NCBI RefSeq assembly: GCF_007859315.1
Contig: NZ_VOHA01000019.1
Span: forward strand, 1 to 64,000
Length of the DNA stretch: 64,000 nt
Reading direction: 5' to 3'
Source: Reyranella sp. CPCC 100927
GTDB lineage: Bacteria > Pseudomonadota > Alphaproteobacteria > Reyranellales > Reyranellaceae
Position numbers and translations under genes: made by a program. Below, piece after piece: positions 59,536 to 64,000 of the stretch. The notes beneath the pieces are model-generated. The model did not search any database. It was not told the origin of the DNA and was given only the letters and a program-made list of their open reading frames with translations. Numbering within the stretch: position 1 is the stretch's first letter; the number at the start of each line of letters is the position of its first letter.

Positions 59536-60290
59536 GGTGCGGCCTCGACCGCGGCGGCGGGCCCGAACAGGCGCGCCTGCGCCCACAGCAGGGCCGCGTT
59601 CAGTCCCCAGCCGACCAGGCCCACCCACAGCAGCAGCGCGAACATCAGCGCCGGCCGCAGCGATTGCTGCGCATCCATCAGCGCGTAGCCCAGCCCCAGG
59701 GTGTTGCCGGTGATCTCGACCGTGACGGCCACGATCAGCGCGATGCCGACGGCCAGGCGAAAGGCGACGAACAGGCGCGGCAGCGCGGCGGGCAGCACGA
59801 TCTTGGCGACGCGTCGGCCCAGGCCGAAGCCCAGCGCCCGGCTCACCTCCAGCAGGCGCGGCTCGATGCCGGCAATGGCGGCGCGCGTCAGGATCAGGAT
59901 CGGCCAGAAGGTGGCGAACGCGACGATGGCGATCTCCATGCGATAGCCGAAGCCGAAGATCAGCAGCACGATCGGGATCAGCGCCACCGACGGGATCGGC
60001 CGGAACGCTTCGACCGAGACCGCCGCCAGCCGGCTGGCGGTGCGGAACAGCCCCAGCAGGATGCCGAAGGCGAGGCCCAGGCTGGTGCCGATCGCCAGCC
60101 CGGCAAACGCGGCGATCAAGGTTTGGCCTGTGGCGTGCAGCATGGTGCCGTCGATCAGCGCCGCGGCGCCGGCAGTCGCGATCTCGCTGGGCCGCGCCAG
60201 GCTGTCGCTCTGCAAGCCGGTGGCGCGCGCCGCCACCTCGGCGGCGATCACGATGCCGGCCGGCACGACGAGGCCGCGCCATCCGCTCAT
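59532..60290 (-). CDS. ABC transporter permease (NitT/TauT type)
   Basis: 252 residues, six membrane helices. The coupling loop is EVSRALGFGLGRRVAKIVLPAALPRLFVAFRLAV. Overlaps the downstream permease by 4 nt (ATGA). Two distinct permeases imply a heterodimeric membrane unit, less usual for this class, which mostly uses one. Confidence 0.9.
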   Translation of the reverse strand: MSGWRGLVVPAGIVIAAEVAARATGLQSDSLARPSEIATAGAAALIDGTMLHATGQTLIAAFAGLAIGTSLGLAFGILLGLFRTASRLAAVSVEAFRPIPSVALIPIVLLIFGFGYRMEIAIVAFATFWPILILTRAAIAGIEPRLLEVSRALGFGLGRRVAKIVLPAALPRLFVAFRLAVGIALIVAVTVEITGNTLGLGYALMDAQQSLRPALMFALLLWVGLVGWGLNAALLWAQARLFGPAAAVEAAP

Positions 60291-60300
60291 GTCGTTTCCT

Positions 60301-60366
60301 CGTCATCCCGAGCGGGGCGAGGGATCTTCGGCGAGCGACGCGCGGTGCGCTGCGCTCGGGATGACA
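60301..60366. repeat. Palindromic repeat family D, short copy
   Basis: GTCATCCCGAGCGGGGCGAGG and GGTGCGCTGCGCTCGGGATGAC form the outer arms. It sits inside the importer operon between the ATPase and first permease genes. Confidence 0.75.
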
Positions 60367-60372
60367 TCGCCA

Positions 60373-61185
60373 TCACGCCTCGGACTCCTTGATGAAGTCG
60401 AACAGGGTGCGGCGCAGGCGCAGGAAGTCGGGATGCTCGCGCGTGGTGAGCTGATCGCGCGGCCGCGACAGGCGGACATCGAACATGTCGGCGACGCGGC
60501 CGGGGTTGGGCCGCAGCGCCACCACGCGGTCGCCGAGATAGATCGCCTCCTCCAGGTCGTGGGTGACGAAGAACACCGTGGCGCCCGAGCTCGCGGCCAG
60601 CGCCAGCACCTCGTCCTGCAGCGCCTGGCGCGTCATGGCGTCGAGCGCGCCGAACGGTTCGTCCATCAGCAGCACGGACGGCGCCTGCGCCAGGCAGCGC
60701 GCGATCTGCAGCCGCTGCTGCATGCCGCCCGAGAGCTGGCCGGGAAACTTGTCGGCATGGTTCGACAAGCCGACCGTGGCGAGCAGGGCGGCGATGCGGG
60801 CCGGACGCTCGGCGCGCGGCATGCCGATCGCTTCCAGCGCGAGGCTGACATTGCCGGCAGCGGTGCGCCAGGGCAGCAGGGCCTTGCCATAGTCCTGGAA
60901 GACGATGGCGATATCCTGGCGCGGCCCGGAGACCGGCTTGCCGTCGTACAGCACTTGTCCACCGCTCGGCAGGTAGAGGCCGGCGATGAGGCGCAGCAGG
61001 GTGGTCTTGCCGCAGCCCGACGGACCCACGACGCAGACGAATTCGCCACGCCCGATATCGAGCGAAATGGGATCGAGGATCCGCCGGCCGGCCAGGGTGA
61101 GCTCGACGGCGCGGAAGCGGATCAGCGGCTCGCGCGCCGCCGGCGGGGCGAGGCTTGCTGGCGCGGTGGCCGCCCGCGCCGTCAT
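60373..61185 (-). CDS. ABC transporter ATP-binding protein (NitT/TauT type)
   Basis: 270 residues. Walker A GPSGCGKTT, Q-loop VFQDYGKALLPWRT, signature LSGGMQQRLQIARCLA, Walker B VLLMDEPFGALD and H-loop FVTHDLEEA are all intact. The ATG overlaps the binding-protein stop by 4 nt, so the two are translationally coupled. Confidence 0.92.
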   Translation of the reverse strand: MTARAATAPASLAPPAAREPLIRFRAVELTLAGRRILDPISLDIGRGEFVCVVGPSGCGKTTLLRLIAGLYLPSGGQVLYDGKPVSGPRQDIAIVFQDYGKALLPWRTAAGNVSLALEAIGMPRAERPARIAALLATVGLSNHADKFPGQLSGGMQQRLQIARCLAQAPSVLLMDEPFGALDAMTRQALQDEVLALAASSGATVFFVTHDLEEAIYLGDRVVALRPNPGRVADMFDVRLSRPRDQLTTREHPDFLRLRRTLFDFIKESEA

Positions 61186-62114
61186 TTCACCAACAGCTTG
61201 CCGGCGTCGGGGCCGGTCTTGAACATGTCCTGGCCCCGCATGACGTCGACCCACCATTTCAGCTGGTCCACGGTCAGGTTGGCATCGGGCTTGGAGATCA
61301 GCACCGTCTTCAGCACTTCGGGCGGCAGCTTGATGTGCTTGCCCATGTGCTCGCGGGTCTTGTCGGGATTGGCGGCGACGAACGCCGAGCCCTCGGCAAT
61401 CGCCTCACGGAAGGCCGTCACGACAGCGGCGTTCTTCTGCGCCCACTCGCGCGTGGCCGCATACAGGATCTGCGGCTTGTCCTCGGGCAGATCGACCATG
61501 TAATGGAACGCCACGGTGCCGGTGCCGGCCGCGACCATGCGGCTCATGAAGGGATCGGCGGTGACCACGGCATCGACCGTGCCGCCCTTCAGCACGTCGT
61601 TCATGGTGGGGAAGGAGACCTCGACGAAGGTCACCTTGCGCGGATCGACGCCCTTCTCGATCAGCCACTGCCGGAACAGCACATGCAGGAAGGCGCCGAG
61701 GCCGGGTGCACCCACCTTCTTGCCGACGAAGTCCTGCGGCGTCTTGATCTCGACGCCGGTGCGCGCCACCACGCCGCCGCCCTTGGCGTTCTCGCGCGCC
61801 GAGACGCTGGCACCCGAGACCGCGACCAGGTCGAGGCCGCCGTCGACCGCCTGCAGGAAGACCGAGGGTGTCGGGCCGCCGAACTGGATCGAGTTCGACA
61901 TCAGGGCGGCGGGGATGTTGGAGTTGATCGCGATCAGGACCAGGTCGGCGTCCAGCCCGCGCTTCTTGAAGAAGCCTTCCTCCTTGGCCACGAACGCCGA
62001 GGCGAAATCGGTGACCGCCGTGTAGCCGATCGCGATCTTGGTCTGTGCCGCCGCACTAGTGGCGAGCGCGACCGACAGCGCGGCGGCGGCGATCCCCTTG
62101 AACAACATGCGCAT
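61182..62114 (-). CDS. ABC transporter substrate-binding protein (NitT/TauT type)
   Basis: 310 residues. Signal peptide MLFKGIAAAALSVALATSAAA, then KIAIGYTAVTDFASAFVAKEEGFFKKRGLDADL, the usual start of the NMT1/ThiY-like fold. IQFGGPTPSVFLQAVDGG lines the binding cleft. AAGAGGAACGCACCC precedes the ATG. First gene of the importer; its 5' end overlaps the end of the GntR gene by 59 nt. Ligand unknown. Confidence 0.9.
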   Translation of the reverse strand: MRMLFKGIAAAALSVALATSAAAQTKIAIGYTAVTDFASAFVAKEEGFFKKRGLDADLVLIAINSNIPAALMSNSIQFGGPTPSVFLQAVDGGLDLVAVSGASVSARENAKGGGVVARTGVEIKTPQDFVGKKVGAPGLGAFLHVLFRQWLIEKGVDPRKVTFVEVSFPTMNDVLKGGTVDAVVTADPFMSRMVAAGTGTVAFHYMVDLPEDKPQILYAATREWAQKNAAVVTAFREAIAEGSAFVAANPDKTREHMGKHIKLPPEVLKTVLISKPDANLTVDQLKWWVDVMRGQDMFKTGPDAGKLLVK

Positions 62115-62823
62115 GGGTGCGTTCCTCTTTGGCCTTGTTGGTTGGCGGATAGACGATGGCCAGCGTCGATGCCAGATGGTCGGCGAGTTTCGCGGTGGCG
62201 CGCGTGCTGTCACGCGCCAGGGTGAGGTCGGCCAGGATCTGGTGCTCGTCGTCCAACTGGCCCGGCCTTTCGAACCGGGTCATCATCACCCGGCGATAGC
62301 GGTAGGCCTGATCGTAGAGCGCGCTGTGCAGGTCCAGCAATCGCTGCGAGCCGCAGGCGGCGATCAACGCCGTGTGGAAGGCCTTGTGCACGGCGTCGAA
62401 GTCGGCAACGCCCTCGCGAAACCGACCCGTACCGCGCGCCGTGAACTTCCGCATGCGGTGCAGGCTGGCGACGATGCCGGCTTCCCACAGATCATCGCCG
62501 CGCGCCATCGACAGCCGCAAGGCCTCGACCTCGATCAGGGTGCGCGTGCGGGTGATGTCCTCGAGATCGGCCCGGCTGACGCTGGCGACGCGAAAGCCGC
62601 GCTGGCCGATCGCCTGCACCAGGCCCTGCGAGGCCAACCGCGACAGGCCTTCGCGAATGGGCGTCGTGCCGATGTCCAGTCGCGCCGCCAAGGCCTGGAT
62701 GCGCAACTTGGAGTCGGGCGCCAGGGTGCCCGACAGGATGTCGCGCTGCAGGATCGCCGTCACCCGTTCGGTGAGCGTCTCGGCGGTGGGAGGCGATTCG
62801 GTCAGCGGCACCAGGGCAGCCAT
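62056..62823 (-). CDS. GntR-family (FCD) transcriptional regulator
   Basis: 255 residues. N-terminal winged helix with ILSGTLAPDSKLRIQALAARL, DIGTTPIREGLSRLASQGLV; C-terminal FCD ligand domain with DFDAVHKAFHTALIAACGS and the late histidine in LADHLAS. The last 19 residues are read from sequence that also encodes the start of the binding protein. As first gene of the run it likely controls the importer and perhaps the divergent fumarylacetoacetase-family gene, in response to a small acid. Confidence 0.88.
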   Translation of the reverse strand: MAALVPLTESPPTAETLTERVTAILQRDILSGTLAPDSKLRIQALAARLDIGTTPIREGLSRLASQGLVQAIGQRGFRVASVSRADLEDITRTRTLIEVEALRLSMARGDDLWEAGIVASLHRMRKFTARGTGRFREGVADFDAVHKAFHTALIAACGSQRLLDLHSALYDQAYRYRRVMMTRFERPGQLDDEHQILADLTLARDSTRATAKLADHLASTLAIVYPPTNKAKEERTHAHVVQGDRRRRAVGRARH

Positions 62824-62918
62824 GGCGCGACTGTGTCATGCGGTGGCAGGCATCGCAAATGGAATATCGACAGAATATTTTTTTATATATATTTTGAGAC
62901 AGTGATCAGGAGGGAACG
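62824..62918. promoter_or_regulatory. A+T-rich divergent control region
   Basis: Between the GntR gene and the FAH-family gene lies GAATATTTTTTTATATATAT and then TTTTGAGACAGTGATC, by far the most A+T-rich stretch nearby. It should hold both promoters and the GntR operator. AGGAGGGAACG precedes the plus-strand ATG. Confidence 0.6.
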
Positions 62919-63893
62919 ATGAAGCTGGCGACATACCGCCATGGCACTGACGTGAAACTGGGCGCCGTGCACCAGGACGACCGGCGGATTCTCGATCTGG
63001 CTGCCGCCGCCGGCCACGGCGCGGTGCCGCATTTCGCCTCGATGCTGGCGCTGATCGATGCCGGTCCGGCAGCGCTCGATACGGCGCGCACGCTTCTGGA
63101 GCGCCACGCCGATGATGCCGATCTGAACCATGACGTCGGCGCCGTGAAGCTGCTGTCGCCGGTGCCGCGACCGCGGCAGATTCGCGACTTCTCGGTGTTC
63201 CCCGGCCATATCCGCCAGGCGCCGGCCGGCATGCAGCGCCTGCTGGCGCGCCAGCGTGGCGACAACGCGGCCGCTGCGGCGGTGCGGCCGGCCGACGACG
63301 TGCCGCCGGTCTATCGCGCGCAGCCGATCTACTACAAGGCCAACCGCTTCTCGGTGATCGGCACCGATGAGACCGTACGCTGGCCGCGCTACAGCCAGGT
63401 GATGGATTTCGAGCTGGAGTTCGGCGTCTTCCTCGGCACCGGCGGTACCGACATCGCCAAGGGCCAGGCGCGCCGGCACATCTTCGGCTTTGCGATCTTC
63501 AACGACTTCTCGGCACGCGATGCGCAGTTCACCGAGATGCAGGGCATGCTGGGGCCGTGCAAGGGCAAGGATTTCGACACCGGCAATGCCATCGGCCCCT
63601 GGCTGGTGACGGCCGACGAGATCACCGATCCCTATGCGCTCACCATGTCGGTGCGCGTCAACGGCGAGACCTGGGCCAGCGGCACCTCGGCCGAGATGCT
63701 GCACGGCTTCGAGGACATGATCGCCTTCGTGTCGCGCGACGAGACGCTGCATGCCGGCGAATTCTTCGGCTCCGGCACGATGGGCAACGGCTGCGGGCTG
63801 GAGCTCGATCGCTTCCTCAAGCACGGCGATGTCGTCGAACTCGACGTCGAACGCATCGGCGTGCTGCGCAACACCGTCGTGCGCCAGGATTGA
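62919..63893 (+). CDS. Fumarylacetoacetate hydrolase family protein
   Basis: 324 residues. The C-terminal FAH domain carries PPVYRAQPIYYKANRFSVIG, the metal glutamates in DFELEFGVFLG, SARDAQFTEMQGMLGPCKGK and GNAIGPWLVT, and SAEMLHGFEDMIAFVSRDETL. The family hydrolyses or decarboxylates acylpyruvates and hydrates 2-keto-pentenoates in aromatic breakdown. The size fits the FAA hydrolase branch with a longer N-terminal part. Divergent from the GntR/importer operon, so the importer may feed this pathway. Confidence 0.88.
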   Translation: MKLATYRHGTDVKLGAVHQDDRRILDLAAAAGHGAVPHFASMLALIDAGPAALDTARTLLERHADDADLNHDVGAVKLLSPVPRPRQIRDFSVFPGHIRQAPAGMQRLLARQRGDNAAAAAVRPADDVPPVYRAQPIYYKANRFSVIGTDETVRWPRYSQVMDFELEFGVFLGTGGTDIAKGQARRHIFGFAIFNDFSARDAQFTEMQGMLGPCKGKDFDTGNAIGPWLVTADEITDPYALTMSVRVNGETWASGTSAEMLHGFEDMIAFVSRDETLHAGEFFGSGTMGNGCGLELDRFLKHGDVVELDVERIGVLRNTVVRQD

Positions 63894-63969
63894 CGGTCAT
63901 CCGTGCCGCGCGCCACCATCACGCAACACACCGTCTGAACGCCCTCCGCACCCATCGAAGGATACCGCC

Positions 63970-64000
63970 ATGCCGCGCCGTTTCGTCGACCTGTCGATCT
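63970..64000 (+). CDS. Cyclase/kynurenine formamidase-like protein, 5' end only
   Basis: The window ends after MPRRFVDLSI. An opening of R-F-V-D-L-S-I is common in the cyclase (metal-dependent amidohydrolase) family, which often sits beside fumarylacetoacetase-like genes. GAAGGATACCGCC precedes the ATG, 76 nt after the upstream stop. Ten residues cannot prove the family. Confidence 0.45.
   Translation, partial: MPRRFVDLSI

Noticed and set aside
1-64000. CRISPR arrays
   Set aside because: The many repeats are long palindromes at scattered sites, not short direct repeats with regular spacers.
1-64000. tRNA, rRNA or riboswitch genes
   Set aside because: I saw no cloverleaf, rRNA or known riboswitch pattern while reading; a covariance-model scan would be needed to be sure.

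Overview
The window is high-GC DNA that reads like an alphaproteobacterial chromosome. The support is the style of the genes: paired acyl-CoA dehydrogenases, CaiB-type CoA transferases, aminoglycoside-phosphotransferase-like acyl-CoA proteins, NitT/TauT-type ABC importers and large dispersed palindromic repeats. A Reyranella-like or other rhizobial/rhodospirillal soil organism is my guess and is not proved by the sequence. I found no rRNA, tRNA, CRISPR array or prophage. Almost every gene is metabolic or accessory.

Layout. 0.1-7.1 kb: an acyl-CoA catabolic block (carboxyltransferase, DUF6285, APH-like, CrtC/AttH-like protein, two acyl-CoA dehydrogenases). 7.1-9 kb: repeats, a CinA amidase-domain gene and a DOPA-dioxygenase-like gene. 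8.9-15.1 kb: an accessory island with a frameshifted WYL regulator remnant, an A+T-richer one-piece restriction-modification protein, a fragment copied from a gene 3 kb away, an MFS transporter and a fused DUF4160-DUF2442 gene. 15.1-17.5 kb: two paralogous exported proteins, a sigma factor and a coupled small membrane protein. 18-26 kb: SDR, PEP-mutase-fold enzyme, hydrolases, MFS and an HsaA-like flavoprotein, separated by three copies of a large inverted repeat. 26-34 kb: TauD dioxygenase, ketopantoate-reductase-like, cupin, epimerase, benzoylformate-decarboxylase-like TPP enzyme and FMN hydroxy-acid oxidase. 34-41 kb: tandem hydrolase, GH2 beta-mannosidase-like protein and an OpgC-SGNH fusion. 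41-52 kb: amidohydrolase, DMT transporter, SCP2-like/hydrolase fusion, thioredoxin-reductase-like flavoprotein, a UGSC selenoprotein, two paralogs of an unrecognised family, a Ser/Thr kinase-FGE fusion and an acetyltransferase. 52-64 kb: PadR regulator with operator, glycosyltransferase, ABC exporter, hydrolase, CoA transferase, a NitT/TauT importer with its GntR regulator, a fumarylacetoacetase-family gene and the start of a cyclase-like gene.

The most striking item is the gene at 46154-46672. It has an in-frame TGA at 46433 inside a UGSC motif, and the reading frame continues through it. A 17-nt perfect hairpin begins 12 nt after the TGA, about where a bacterial SECIS should lie. The gene follows a CxxC thioredoxin-reductase-like gene and precedes a conserved-cysteine protein whose paralog lies 3 kb on. 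I read this as a small selenium/thiol redox locus.

A second theme is repeat invasion. At least six families of palindromic repeats fill intergenic gaps. Two copies of one family carry a second palindrome nested inside them. In two places the repeat supplies the last codons and stop of a protein gene.
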